A DNA stretch of 64,000 nucleotides from Chloroflexota bacterium (lineage in GTDB: Bacteria > Chloroflexota > Chloroflexia > Thermomicrobiales > UBA6265), in contig JAEWEG010000080.1 in NCBI GenBank assembly GCA_023389575.1, positions 35,766-99,765 on the forward strand, written 5' to 3'. Position numbers and translations under genes: made by a program. Below the pieces are notes generated by a model. That model saw only the letters and a program-made list of their open reading frames with translations. It was not told the origin of the DNA and did not search any database. Of this stretch, positions 24,861 to 36,158 are shown one piece after another; position 1 is the stretch's first letter; every line of letters starts with the position of its first letter.

Positions 24861-27539
24861 CTATCCGCCGAGTTCCGCCAGCCGAGCCTCCAGCACCGCG
24901 ATCTGCTCGTTCGCCCGCGCCAGGCGGTTCCGCTGCACCTCGACCACCTTCTCGGGAGCCCGCGACACGAACGACTCGTTCGCCAATTGCGCCGTCGCCC
25001 GGTCTCGCTCGGCCCGAACCTCGTCGAGTTCCCTGGTCAACCGTTGGCGCTCCGCCTCGACGTCGACCATGCCCGCCAGAGGCAGGAGCGCCACCGCGTC
25101 CGACGCCAGGACGGTCAGCGACTGCGGTAGTTGCTCGGGTTCCCCCGGCGAGATCACCAACTGGTCGTCGGCGATGCGGCCCAGGAAGCCGAGTTCGCCA
25201 CGCAGTGTCTCGAACGCGCCGGTGAGCTTGCCTGGATACACGTGGGCGCCGATCCACCGCGCCGGCTCAACCCCGGCCTCGGCTCGCGCGTTGCGGATAC
25301 CACGGACCAGGTCAATCAGCGTGTTGAATGCATGCTCGGCTTCGGGATCGCGGCTACCCGCCTCCGGCCATGGAGCCACCATGATGCTGTCGCCGACATG
25401 GGGCACCTGTTGCCACAACGCCTCGGTAATGAACGGCATGAACGGGTGAAGCAGGCGCAGGCTTCGCTCGATCACGTAGGCCAGCACCTGGGGTGCCTGA
25501 CTACCCTCGCGCTTGAGGTCCACCTTCGACGCCTCGATATACCAGTCGCACAGTTCCGACCAGATGAAGTCGTTGATCTGGCGGCCCGCCTCGCCGAACA
25601 GGAAGCCTTCGAGCAACCGGGTCGAGGACTCCGTCACCTCGTCCAGCCTCGACATGATCCAGCGGTCGGCGATCGTAAGTTCGCCGGTCGGCCGCACCGG
25701 ACCACCCTCGTCGAGCGCGATGTCCGCCTCACCGATCGATCGCAACGCGAACCGGGTGGCGTTCCACAGCTTGTTGCCGAAGTTCCGGCTGGCCTCCACT
25801 CGCTGCACGCTGAGGCGGCTGTCGTTGCCCGGCGACGCCTGCGTGACGAGCGTGTATCGCAGGGCGTCCGCGCCGTACTCCTTCGACACGTCGATCGGGT
25901 CGATCACGTTGCCCTTGGTCTTGCTCATCTTGGCTCCCTCGACATCGCGAACAATGCCGTGGAGGTACACGATCTCGAAGGGCGACTCGCCCATGATCTC
26001 GAAGCCGAAGAAGACCATCCGCGCGACCCAGTGGAACAGGATCTCGTACCCCGTTTCCAGCACGGTGCCGGGATAGAAGCGCTTCAGGTCTGGCGTCTCA
26101 TCCGGCCATCCCAGGGTCGAAAACGTCCACAGGCCGGAACTGAACCAGGTGTCCAGCACGTCCGGGTCCTGTTCCACCGCGCCACCGCAGGAGGGACACA
26201 CGTCCATGGTCTCCTCGGTGGTCGCGTGGACCTCACCACAGGCCTGGCAGTACCACACCGGAATCCGGTGGCCCCACCAGAGTTGCCGTGAGATCGTCCA
26301 GTCGTGGATGTTCTCCAGCCAGTTGTCGTAGACGCCCTTGTACCGCTCGGGGATGAACGACAGCGTGCCGTCCTGGGCCGCCTCCAGCGCGGGAGCGGCC
26401 AGCCCCTTCATCTCCATGAACCACTGGAGGCTGATCAGCGGCTGCACCACCGTGCCGCAACGATCGCAGGTGCCGACGCTATGCGAGTGCGGCTCGATCT
26501 TGACCAGCCAGCCCTCCGCCTCGGCCCGCTCGACCACTGCCTTTCGCGCGTCCTCCACGGTCATCCCGGCCAGGTCGCCGGCTTCCTCGTTCAGCGTAGC
26601 GTCCAGGTTCATGATGTTCAGCGCGGGGAGCCCCGTTCGCTGGGCGATCTCGAAGTCGTTGGGGTCGTGCGCCGGAGTCACCTTCACCGCCCCGGTCCCG
26701 AACGCTGGGTCGACATGCCCATCGGCCACGATCGGAATCCGCCGGTTCACGATCGGCAGGATAACCTCCTTGCCCACCAGGTGGCCGTAGCGCTCGTCAT
26801 CGGGGTTCACCGCCACGCCGGTATCGCCGAGCATGGTCTCCGGGCGCGTGGTCGCCACCACGAGCACCTCGTCCGAGTCCGCGACCGGGTACGCCAGGTA
26901 CCACAGCGAGGACTGCACGTCCTGATGCTTCACTTCGAGGTCGGAAAGCGCGGTGTTGCAGCGCGGGCACCACGAGATAAGCCGCTCGCCCCGGTAAATC
27001 AGCCCCTTGTCAAACAGGTGCTTGAAGGCGTGACGCACCGCCCGCGCCGGGCCTGGATCCATCGTGAAGGCGAACCGGGTCCAGTCGCAGGAAGCGCCCA
27101 GCAACCGCATCTGCTCGCGGATTCGTGGACGCAACTCGTCCATGTACTCCCACACCCGCTCCAGGAACGCCTCGCGTCCCAGGTCGTGACGCGTGAGTCC
27201 TTCGGCGGCGAGCACCTTCTCCACGGCAAGCTGGCCCGCGATTCCGGCGTGGTCCGCGCCCGGCAACCACAGGGCCGCCTCGCCCTTCATCCGGTGCCAG
27301 CGCGTCATGATGTCCTGCAACGCGACGAATAGCGCGTGACCGACGTGCAGAACGCCGGTGACGTTCGGCGGCGGCATGATCGTCACGAAGGGTTTGTCGT
27401 CCGGCCCGTTGGACTCGCGTGGCGCGAAGTATCCCTGGCTATCCCACCAGTCGTACAGTCCATGCTCGATCGCGGGAGGATCGTATGTCTTCGCGAGTTC
27501 CGTGGTGTGAGTGGCGGGGCTTGCGGTGGCCATCGTCAT
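24861..27539 (-). CDS. valS: Valyl-tRNA synthetase
   Basis: Charges tRNA-Val. The 892-residue class I synthetase shows the HIGH signature as HVGHAL near residue 65 and KMSKS as KMSKTKG near 535. A CP1 editing domain lies between them (TTRPETMLGDTGVAVNP). A zinc-like C-x2-C pair occurs in SWCPRC and CQAC...CPSC. The C-terminal tail is a coiled coil (RQRLTRELDEVRAERDRATAQL), present in ValS and absent from IleS, which decides between them. ATG at 27539 follows GTCCTTGT poorly, and a second ATG two codons on is an alternative. A T-box leader lies directly upstream, and mutL follows on the same strand. Confidence 0.97.
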   Translation of the reverse strand: MTMATASPATHTTELAKTYDPPAIEHGLYDWWDSQGYFAPRESNGPDDKPFVTIMPPPNVTGVLHVGHALFVALQDIMTRWHRMKGEAALWLPGADHAGIAGQLAVEKVLAAEGLTRHDLGREAFLERVWEYMDELRPRIREQMRLLGASCDWTRFAFTMDPGPARAVRHAFKHLFDKGLIYRGERLISWCPRCNTALSDLEVKHQDVQSSLWYLAYPVADSDEVLVVATTRPETMLGDTGVAVNPDDERYGHLVGKEVILPIVNRRIPIVADGHVDPAFGTGAVKVTPAHDPNDFEIAQRTGLPALNIMNLDATLNEEAGDLAGMTVEDARKAVVERAEAEGWLVKIEPHSHSVGTCDRCGTVVQPLISLQWFMEMKGLAAPALEAAQDGTLSFIPERYKGVYDNWLENIHDWTISRQLWWGHRIPVWYCQACGEVHATTEETMDVCPSCGGAVEQDPDVLDTWFSSGLWTFSTLGWPDETPDLKRFYPGTVLETGYEILFHWVARMVFFGFEIMGESPFEIVYLHGIVRDVEGAKMSKTKGNVIDPIDVSKEYGADALRYTLVTQASPGNDSRLSVQRVEASRNFGNKLWNATRFALRSIGEADIALDEGGPVRPTGELTIADRWIMSRLDEVTESSTRLLEGFLFGEAGRQINDFIWSELCDWYIEASKVDLKREGSQAPQVLAYVIERSLRLLHPFMPFITEALWQQVPHVGDSIMVAPWPEAGSRDPEAEHAFNTLIDLVRGIRNARAEAGVEPARWIGAHVYPGKLTGAFETLRGELGFLGRIADDQLVISPGEPEQLPQSLTVLASDAVALLPLAGMVDVEAERQRLTRELDEVRAERDRATAQLANESFVSRAPEKVVEVQRNRLARANEQIAVLEARLAELGG

Positions 27540-27579
27540 GTCCTTGTCGTGGAAGGGTGAATGCTGGTTTCAGGATAGG

Positions 27580-27829
27580 CGGACAACAAAAAACCGCCCT
27601 GTATCGCCAGGACGGGTTTCCCCCGCGGTACCACCTCGCTTCACACCAACCGTGGTGTGCTCTCGAAACGCTGTAACGGGCGCTCCCGTCCGGGCTTGCA
27701 TGCGGTATGCTGGGCCTGGCGTCTCCCGGGCGACTTTCCATCGTTCGTTCGCGGTCCGGAACTCTCAGCCGATGATTCCGGTTTGCTGTCGCGCGGGGAC
27801 GATGTACTCCTCCCGATCACAAATATTTG
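27580..27829 (-). promoter_or_regulatory. T-box leader controlling valS
   Basis: Read on the minus strand, the conserved T-box AGGTGGTACCGCGG lies at 27636-27623. It is followed by a terminator stem with a run of T (arms near 27619-27609 and 27601-27588). Upstream, AGTAC and the distal stem I pieces AGCAAACCGG and GAGAGTTCCGG are visible. A GTC triplet at 27734-27732, in the sequence GGAAAGTCGCCC, is the best specifier candidate and codes valine. Uncharged tRNA-Val would pair with GTC and stabilise the antiterminator so that valS is read. The T-box motif and terminator are seen directly; the specifier position is my inference. Confidence 0.92.
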
Positions 27830-27835
27830 ATTACA

Positions 27836-27863
27836 AGTATCCCATCAAGTCTCGAAAAATCAA
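27836..27863 (-). promoter_or_regulatory. Candidate promoter of the valS T-box transcript
   Basis: On the minus strand TTGATT (27863-27858) and GATACT (27841-27836) are 16 bases apart. They place the transcript start just before the stem I sequences. The region is clearly AT-richer than its surroundings. Confidence 0.55.
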
Positions 27864-28051
27864 ATGGGCCCTCGTGCGCCGCCGCATCCGCGAACGAACC
27901 GCTTAAGAGGGCCAGTACGGTCACCCCATGGACGCACGGTTAGGTACCATCTTCAATAGTAGTCACAACCTCGTTCCGGGGCACTCTCCGCAACCCAGGT
28001 AACAGGAACCCGCCAGGTGGGCAGGCTGATCCAAGTGCCCGGTTAGGCTCA

Positions 28052-29164
28052 ATGATTCATCACATATCAGTTACCGCCAATCAAAGCATCCAGGAATCCT
28101 ACCTAAAGGTGGTCATTGGTCCCGTCCTCCCCCGGATGCTGTTTGGGATGGCGGGCCTGATGATGCTGTCTGGCTCGGGCTACATTCTTGGACTCACCGC
28201 GACGCCAAGCGAGAGCGCCGGGTTCATGCTCCTCCTGCTCGCCTTGAACATCTGCATGCTCGCCCTCGTCATCCGCCAGGCGGCAATGAAACCCCACTTC
28301 CGGCTGGTCGAAATCGCGACCATCGCCGCCGCGACCATGCTCAGCGCAGGCCCGTGCCTCGTCTCCGCCGTCCTGGACCTCAGTCTCCTCTACGCCGTTC
28401 CGTACTCGGTGCTTATCTCGGTTGGCGCCGTCACCTTCTGGATGTCGACACGGCAATACGTCCTCGGCCAGCTTGGTATCTTTCTCCCACCAATCCTCCT
28501 TGTCAGCCTGTCCAGCCCGACGCGCGTCGAGCTTTCGTTCGGGATCCAGATCCTGGTGGTGGCGACCGTGGCGTCAACCGCGCTCTATTTCCTCATGCGA
28601 CGCGTCGCCACGTCGTCGTTCGCCCTGACCAACGAGCTGGAGAATCGCGCCACATTGGACGGCCTGACAGGTGTACTGAACCGAGGGACCTGGATGTCCC
28701 GGGCGACGACTCGGCTGGCGCTGGCGCGCGGCCGCCGTGAGTCGATCTCGTGCCTCTACATCGACCTCAACCGCTTCAAGGAAGTGAACGACGAACTGGG
28801 CCATAGCGAGGGAGACCGTGTCCTGAATCTCGTCTCAAGCACGATCAACGACGTGCTGGATGAGGACGCCCTGTTTGGCCGGCTCGGCGGCGACGAGTTC
28901 GCGATCCTCGCGCCCGGCATCGATCGCGCGGAAGCCCAGTTGCTTCGCGACCGTATCCACGAGGCGCTCGGCCTCACCTCGATTTACGATGGCGCTCCCC
29001 TGGCCAGCATTGGTATCGCCACCGCGATGAGCTATGAAAGCCTGGATGACATCGTCAGCCGCGCCGACATGGACATGCTCGAGGTGAAGCGCCGCACCCG
29101 GCGCCATGGCTTTGACGCCGCCGTGAAACTTTCCGGTCTCGATACGCCCATCTTCCGCCCCTAG
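28052..29164 (+). CDS. Membrane-bound diguanylate cyclase (GGDEF)
   Basis: Makes c-di-GMP from two GTP. The 370-residue product has five or six hydrophobic segments within residues 25-195, a membrane sensor of the kind found in many cyclases. A GGDEF domain fills residues 205-355. The substrate motifs are LTGVLNRGTW, IDLNRFKEVNDELGHSEGD and the signature RLGGDEFAI. No RxxD inhibitory site is seen just before the signature, so product inhibition by the classic route is not expected. The ATG has no strong ribosome site. It is a single gene on the plus strand, divergent from valS. The signal it senses is unknown. Confidence 0.92.
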   Translation: MIHHISVTANQSIQESYLKVVIGPVLPRMLFGMAGLMMLSGSGYILGLTATPSESAGFMLLLLALNICMLALVIRQAAMKPHFRLVEIATIAAATMLSAGPCLVSAVLDLSLLYAVPYSVLISVGAVTFWMSTRQYVLGQLGIFLPPILLVSLSSPTRVELSFGIQILVVATVASTALYFLMRRVATSSFALTNELENRATLDGLTGVLNRGTWMSRATTRLALARGRRESISCLYIDLNRFKEVNDELGHSEGDRVLNLVSSTINDVLDEDALFGRLGGDEFAILAPGIDRAEAQLLRDRIHEALGLTSIYDGAPLASIGIATAMSYESLDDIVSRADMDMLEVKRRTRRHGFDAAVKLSGLDTPIFRP

Positions 29165-29280
29165 CCTGTTCGGCACACCGGAACGCGGCCGAGCCTCCAC
29201 CTGCCTCTTGCGCGAGTCCGCCACTCTGGAATAATTCCCGGAACGATACTCACGAATACGCAAGAGGCGGAGAGGAATCC

Positions 29281-30423
29281 ATGCGCATCTCGCAGGTTCT
29301 GGTCAATCCAGTTCGGAGCGACGACACGAAGCCGAAATCCTGGCTATCCGAATCGCTCGTCGCCAATCCCATGTCCATCTATCCTGAGTACAAGGCCAAG
29401 CGCTCATCCTGGGGCGCGAAATGGGGACCTGAACTCCTGGTCCGCGTCATCACCGACGACGGGATCGAAGGCATCGGTGGTCCAGTTCCCGCTGGCGGCC
29501 GCATCATCGTCGAGCAACACCTGCGCAACCTGCTCGTGGGCAAGGACCCGTTCGACATCGAAATGCTCTGGGACCAGATGTACCGATCGTCCCTGCCGTA
29601 TGGACGGAAGGGTCTGCCCATCATGGCGATCAGCGCCATCGACATCGCGCTATGGGACATCATCGGCAAGGCCACGGGCCAGCCTGTCTACAAGTTGCTC
29701 GGTGGCGCGACCAAGGAGTCGCTCCCGGTCTATTCCACCGGCAACGACGTCGCCTTCTATCACAAGCTCGGATTCACCGGCTTCAAGCTCGCCATGCCCC
29801 ACGGCCCTGTCGATGGCTGGGCCGGCATGAAGGCCAACCTGGAGTTGATCGAGAAAACCCGCGACATCGTCGGTCCCGACGGCGAGATCATGCTCGACTG
29901 CTACATGGCCTGGAGCGTCGACTACACGCTGCGCATGTCCCGCGAAATGCGGCCGTTCCGCGTGCGCTGGATCGAGGAAAGCCTCCCGCCGGACGACTAC
30001 GAGGGCTACGCGGAGATCACCGCCAAATCCGAAGTGCCGATCGCCACCGGCGAGCACGAGTACACGCGCTGGGGGTTCAAGGAACTCATCTCCCGGCGCT
30101 GCTGCCACATCCTCCAGCCCGACCTCATGTGGGTCGGCGGCATCAGCGAGGCGAAAAAGATCGCGGCCATGGCCTCCGCCTGGGGACTCGACGTCATCCC
30201 CCACGGTGGTGGCCTTCACCCCTGGGGCGTCCATTTCATGACCTCGCAGGTGAATTGCCCGCTCGCCGAGTGGGTGGTGGTCGGTAACGAGGGCGAAGAC
30301 AACCCGATTCGCCCGCTCTTCCCCTACCTCGAGGGCGCGCCGCTTCCCGAAAACGGTCGCATCAAGCCGTCCGAGGCACCCGGTATCGGCGTCACCTTCC
30401 GAGACGGCTGGCTCCAGGACTGA
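29281..30423 (+). CDS. Enolase-superfamily dehydratase, L-rhamnonate dehydratase-like
   Basis: Mandelate racemase/muconate lactonizing family enzyme of 380 residues. The order of motifs matches L-rhamnonate dehydratase: the N-terminal ANPMSIYPEYKAKR, then the metal-ligand motifs IMLDCYMAWS (Asp), RWIEESLPPDDYEGY (Glu) and ATGEHEYTRWGF (Glu), with the catalytic His in VIPHGGGLHPWG. Dehydration of an acid sugar to a 2-keto-3-deoxy product is therefore likely. A good ribosome site GGAGAGGA precedes the ATG. No other sugar-acid genes (aldolase, kinase, transporter) are adjacent, so the exact substrate is uncertain. Confidence 0.86.
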   Translation: MRISQVLVNPVRSDDTKPKSWLSESLVANPMSIYPEYKAKRSSWGAKWGPELLVRVITDDGIEGIGGPVPAGGRIIVEQHLRNLLVGKDPFDIEMLWDQMYRSSLPYGRKGLPIMAISAIDIALWDIIGKATGQPVYKLLGGATKESLPVYSTGNDVAFYHKLGFTGFKLAMPHGPVDGWAGMKANLELIEKTRDIVGPDGEIMLDCYMAWSVDYTLRMSREMRPFRVRWIEESLPPDDYEGYAEITAKSEVPIATGEHEYTRWGFKELISRRCCHILQPDLMWVGGISEAKKIAAMASAWGLDVIPHGGGLHPWGVHFMTSQVNCPLAEWVVVGNEGEDNPIRPLFPYLEGAPLPENGRIKPSEAPGIGVTFRDGWLQD

Positions 30424-30435
30424 TCTTCCCATTGC

Positions 30436-30464
30436 ACAGCGGCGGGCATCGATCCCGCCGCTGT
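30436..30464. terminator. Inverted repeat after the dehydratase gene
   Basis: Perfect 11-base arms (ACAGCGGCGGG and complement) with a 7-base loop, 13 bases after the stop codon. The position fits a terminator, but no T tract follows. Confidence 0.5.
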
Positions 30465-30607
30465 CCGCCCCCTCCCCCCGCGTCACTTTCGCCCGATCCA
30501 CAACGCCTCTCATACAAAAGGGCCCAAACGGTTACGCCCTGCGCATCACGGAAACCGTGCCGTAACATCACGCAATCCATCCCCTGGGAACCACGCCATA
30601 TCGGGTC

Positions 30608-30662
30608 TTGGGGTGTACGGTCATACGTGGTACACTGTCAGATGCGAATGAATGTTCGCATC
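30608..30662 (+). promoter_or_regulatory. uvrA promoter with LexA (SOS) box
   Basis: TTGGGG (30608) and TACACT (30631-30636) are 17 bases apart. Four bases further on lies a perfect 8-base inverted repeat GATGCGAA/TTCGCATC with a 6-base centre (30641-30662). Its core CGAATGAATGTTCG differs by one base from the Gram-positive SOS box CGAACRNRYGTTCG. LexA bound here would cover the transcription start. uvrA begins 88 bases downstream. The rest of the 326-base gap after the dehydratase gene shows nothing else but the inverted repeat at 30436. Confidence 0.75.
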
Positions 30663-30749
30663 CTGTCACGCACTCGAACCGACACCTCACCCAGCCGCCA
30701 GCCTGACCAATCCCGCCCGGCAGGCATTCACGCAAGGGATCCCACACAC

Positions 30750-33668
<2,919 letters not shown>

Positions 33669-33671
33669 CCG

Positions 33672-33706
33672 GGTCAACGAGGCGTGCTGTTAAGGCATCG
33701 TTGACC
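33672..33706. repeat. Inverted repeat between uvrA and the HNH gene
   Basis: Perfect 9-base arms GGTCAACGA and TCGTTGACC around a 17-base centre, starting three bases after the uvrA stop. It may be a terminator for uvrA or an operator for the HNH gene; TTGACC in the right arm could also serve as a -35 element. Confidence 0.4.
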
Positions 33707-33834
33707 GGTCGGTCACACGTTGTATCGATGACTTTTGGCGTGCTACCATCACGGCATTGGCAAGACGCACGGTTGCATCCGGTGCCTGGTGCGAAGGTCT
33801 TCCGCGGCAATCCTGACCTGAGGACGAAGGCAGG

Positions 33835-34386
33835 GTGAACAACGCCGTTTTGGTTCTGAACCAGAACTACGAACCACTCAACGTCTGCAATGTCCGGCGG
33901 GCCCTGGTCCTCGTGATCGGTGGCAAGGCGGAAGTGCTTGAGGCTGGCCCTCGTTCGCTGCAAAGTGCCCACGCCTCGTACACCGCCCCCTCGGTCATTC
34001 GCCTGGTCTACCTCATCAGGCGTCCACGGCCTCGCGTGAAACTCACCCGCCGCGAAATCTTTATCCGCGACAACTACACCTGCCAGTACTGCGACCGCCA
34101 GGTCGCCGACCTCACCATCGACCACGTCATCCCGCGGTCACGCGGTGGCCAGCACGTGTGGGATAACGTGGTGTCGGCCTGCAAGCAATGCAATCATCGC
34201 AAGGGCGGCAAGAGCATCGCCGAAGCGCGGATGTCGCTCCACAAGCAGCCCCACGAGCCACGAGCTGGCGCTTATTACACCATCGAACGCCGGCTGGACA
34301 CCTCGGTCCAGACGAGCTGGCACAAGTTCCTGCCCGGTATCGACCCGGCGACTCGCTTCTCCTCCGACTCTAGTCGCCCCGCGTGA
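33835..34386 (+). CDS. HNH endonuclease family protein
   Basis: The 183-residue product, starting at GTG 33835, has a zinc-supported HNH nuclease domain at residues 75-130. Cys83-x2-Cys86 and Cys116-x2-Cys119 bind zinc, and the core is TIDHVIPRSRGG with Asp96-His97, Asn111 and His121. The N-terminal part (AVLVLNQNYEPLNVCNVRRALVL) belongs to a standalone HNH family widespread in Chloroflexota, Actinobacteria and Cyanobacteria. It is not linked to an intron, intein or restriction methylase here. Its cellular role is not known; the neighbourhood of uvrA could hint at repair but is not evidence enough. Confidence 0.85.
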   Translation: MNNAVLVLNQNYEPLNVCNVRRALVLVIGGKAEVLEAGPRSLQSAHASYTAPSVIRLVYLIRRPRPRVKLTRREIFIRDNYTCQYCDRQVADLTIDHVIPRSRGGQHVWDNVVSACKQCNHRKGGKSIAEARMSLHKQPHEPRAGAYYTIERRLDTSVQTSWHKFLPGIDPATRFSSDSSRPA

Positions 34387-34510
34387 GACAATTGCCGCGC
34401 CTTCGTGCCGGCGATTGCCACCGCGGGGGAACACCGATCCCGTCGAATGGTCTGGCGACCACTCGGCGTAAAGTCATGCCATCCAGGAACCAAGACAAAG
34501 GAACGGACCA

Positions 34511-35788
34511 ATGCTCGATATCGGACTGATTCGCGAAAACCCGGCACGCATCAAGGAACTTGCCCTCCAGAAGAACGTCGACGCTCCGATCGACGAAGTC
34601 CTCCACCTGGACGAGAAGCGACGATCGCTTCTCACCCAGGTCGAGCAACTCAAGGCCCAGCGCAACACGGGGTCGAAGGCCATTGGGCGAACGAAGGACC
34701 CCCAGGAGCGCCAGCAACTCATCGCGGAGATGTCGGGTCTCGGCGACCGCATCGGCGAACTGGACGACGTGGTTCGCACCGTCGAGGCCAGCCTCAACGC
34801 CCTGATGCTCGGCATTCCCAACATTCCCGATCCCGGTGTCCCCGTCGGTCCCGACGCGAACAGCAACACCGTCCGCGAGGAGCACGGCGAGCCGCCTCGA
34901 TTCGATTTCGAACCGAAGCCGCACTGGGAGATTGGCGAGGCCCTCGGCATCATCGACTTCGATCGCGGGGTCAAGGTGTCGGGCACGCGCAACTACATTC
35001 TGCGAGGCGATGGCGCCCGTCTCCAGCGCGCGCTCGTCGCATGGATGCTCGACGTCCACACGAAGCGGAGCGGCTACGAGGAGGTCATTCCACCCCATCT
35101 CGTGCTCGGCGAGTCGCTCGTGGCAACGGGGAACCTCCCCAAGTTCGCGGACACACTCTTCCGTGATATCGAGGAAGACAAGTGGCTGATTCCCACCGCG
35201 GAGGTACCCGTCACCAACATGTACCGCGATGAGATCCTCCCGGAGTCATCGCTGCCGATCTACCACACGGCCGCCACGCAGTGCTTCCGTCGCGAACAGA
35301 TTTCGGGCGGACGCGAGGTTCGCGGCATCAAGCGTGGTTACGAATTCCACAAGGTCGAACTGGTGAAGTTCGTTCACCCCGACCAGGGAGAGGCCGAACT
35401 GGAATCGCTCCTGCGCCAGGCGCTCCTCATCGTCGAGGGACTCGGTCTCCCGTACCGCGTCCTGGACCTCGCCACTGGCGACATGACGTTTGCGTCGGCG
35501 CACACCTACGATATCGAGACGTGGGCCGCCGGAACGAACGAATGGCTTGAGATCTCGTCATGCTCGCTCTTCCGCGACTACCAGGCGCGTCGCGCGAACA
35601 TCCGCTTCCGCCCGGAGGAAGGCGGCCGACCGCAATTCCTGTACACGCTCAACGGCTCGGGCCTTGCCCTGCCTCGCACCATCATCGCCATCCTGGAGAA
35701 TTACCAGCAGGCCGATGGTTCGGTCGTCATCCCCGAGGTCCTGCGGCCCTACATGGGCGGCCAGGAGGCCCTCGCCAAGGGCGCCTGA
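34511..35788 (+). CDS. serS: Seryl-tRNA synthetase
   Basis: Charges serine tRNAs. The 425-residue class II enzyme starts MLDIGLIRENPARIKELAL after AAAGGA. The N-terminal antiparallel coiled coil (residues about 25-100) contacts the long variable arm of tRNA-Ser. The catalytic core has motif 2 in CFRREQISGGREVRG (a shortened form of the usual motif), LDLATGDMTFASAHTYDIE, EISSCSLFRDYQARRANIRFR, and motif 3 in LNGSGLALPRTIIAILENYQ. Downstream, after a small toxin-antitoxin pair, lies a cluster of all four serine tRNA isoacceptors, an unusual grouping of enzyme and substrates. Confidence 0.97.
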   Translation: MLDIGLIRENPARIKELALQKNVDAPIDEVLHLDEKRRSLLTQVEQLKAQRNTGSKAIGRTKDPQERQQLIAEMSGLGDRIGELDDVVRTVEASLNALMLGIPNIPDPGVPVGPDANSNTVREEHGEPPRFDFEPKPHWEIGEALGIIDFDRGVKVSGTRNYILRGDGARLQRALVAWMLDVHTKRSGYEEVIPPHLVLGESLVATGNLPKFADTLFRDIEEDKWLIPTAEVPVTNMYRDEILPESSLPIYHTAATQCFRREQISGGREVRGIKRGYEFHKVELVKFVHPDQGEAELESLLRQALLIVEGLGLPYRVLDLATGDMTFASAHTYDIETWAAGTNEWLEISSCSLFRDYQARRANIRFRPEEGGRPQFLYTLNGSGLALPRTIIAILENYQQADGSVVIPEVLRPYMGGQEALAKGA

Positions 35789-35912
35789 GGCGTCCGGTCC
35801 ACAAACGACACAATGCGGGATGGGCGGGCGTCTCAGGCGCCCGGTGTCTCCGCGGTGCATTCCGACCTGGATGCTAGCATGGAACCGACATGTAATTCGC
35901 GGGAGGCAGACA

Positions 35913-36158
35913 ATGACTACTTTGACCATCCGCAATATCGATGACGATCTCAAGAGCCAACTTCAAACTCGGGCGGAGGAACATGGCCGCTCGCTGGAAG
36001 AAGAAGCCGAGGTCATTCTCAGGTCGGCTCTAGAGAATCAGGTTCCCGAGAAAGGACTGGGCACCTGGATTCACCAACAGTTCGCTGCTCTTGGGGGAGT
36101 TGAACTCGACATTCCCGCGAGAACGGAAATACCTCGCTTCGTGGATTTCGACGAGTGA
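35913..36158 (+). CDS. FitA-like antitoxin
   Basis: Small DNA-binding antitoxin of 81 residues. The N-terminal TTLTIRNIDDDLKSQLQTRA, residues 2-21, fits a ribbon-helix-helix domain, followed by HGRSLEEEAEVILRSAL. These are hallmarks of FitA/StbC/VapB-type antitoxins. GGGAGG lies seven bases before the ATG. The stop overlaps the GTG start of the PIN-domain toxin by four bases, the classic antitoxin-first order. The C-terminal tail (EIPRFVDFDE) would be the toxin-wrapping part. The pair would repress its own promoter through the RHH domain; no operator was identified. Confidence 0.88.
   Translation: MTTLTIRNIDDDLKSQLQTRAEEHGRSLEEEAEVILRSALENQVPEKGLGTWIHQQFAALGGVELDIPARTEIPRFVDFDE

Noticed and set aside
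27904..28051. c-di-GMP-I (GEMM) riboswitch before the GGDEF gene
   Set aside because: The conserved GGGCAAACC and GCAAAGC words of GEMM RNAs are absent.
30432..30749. Upstream extension of UvrA
   Set aside because: It would place the promoter and SOS box within coding sequence, and the extra residues are not UvrA-like.
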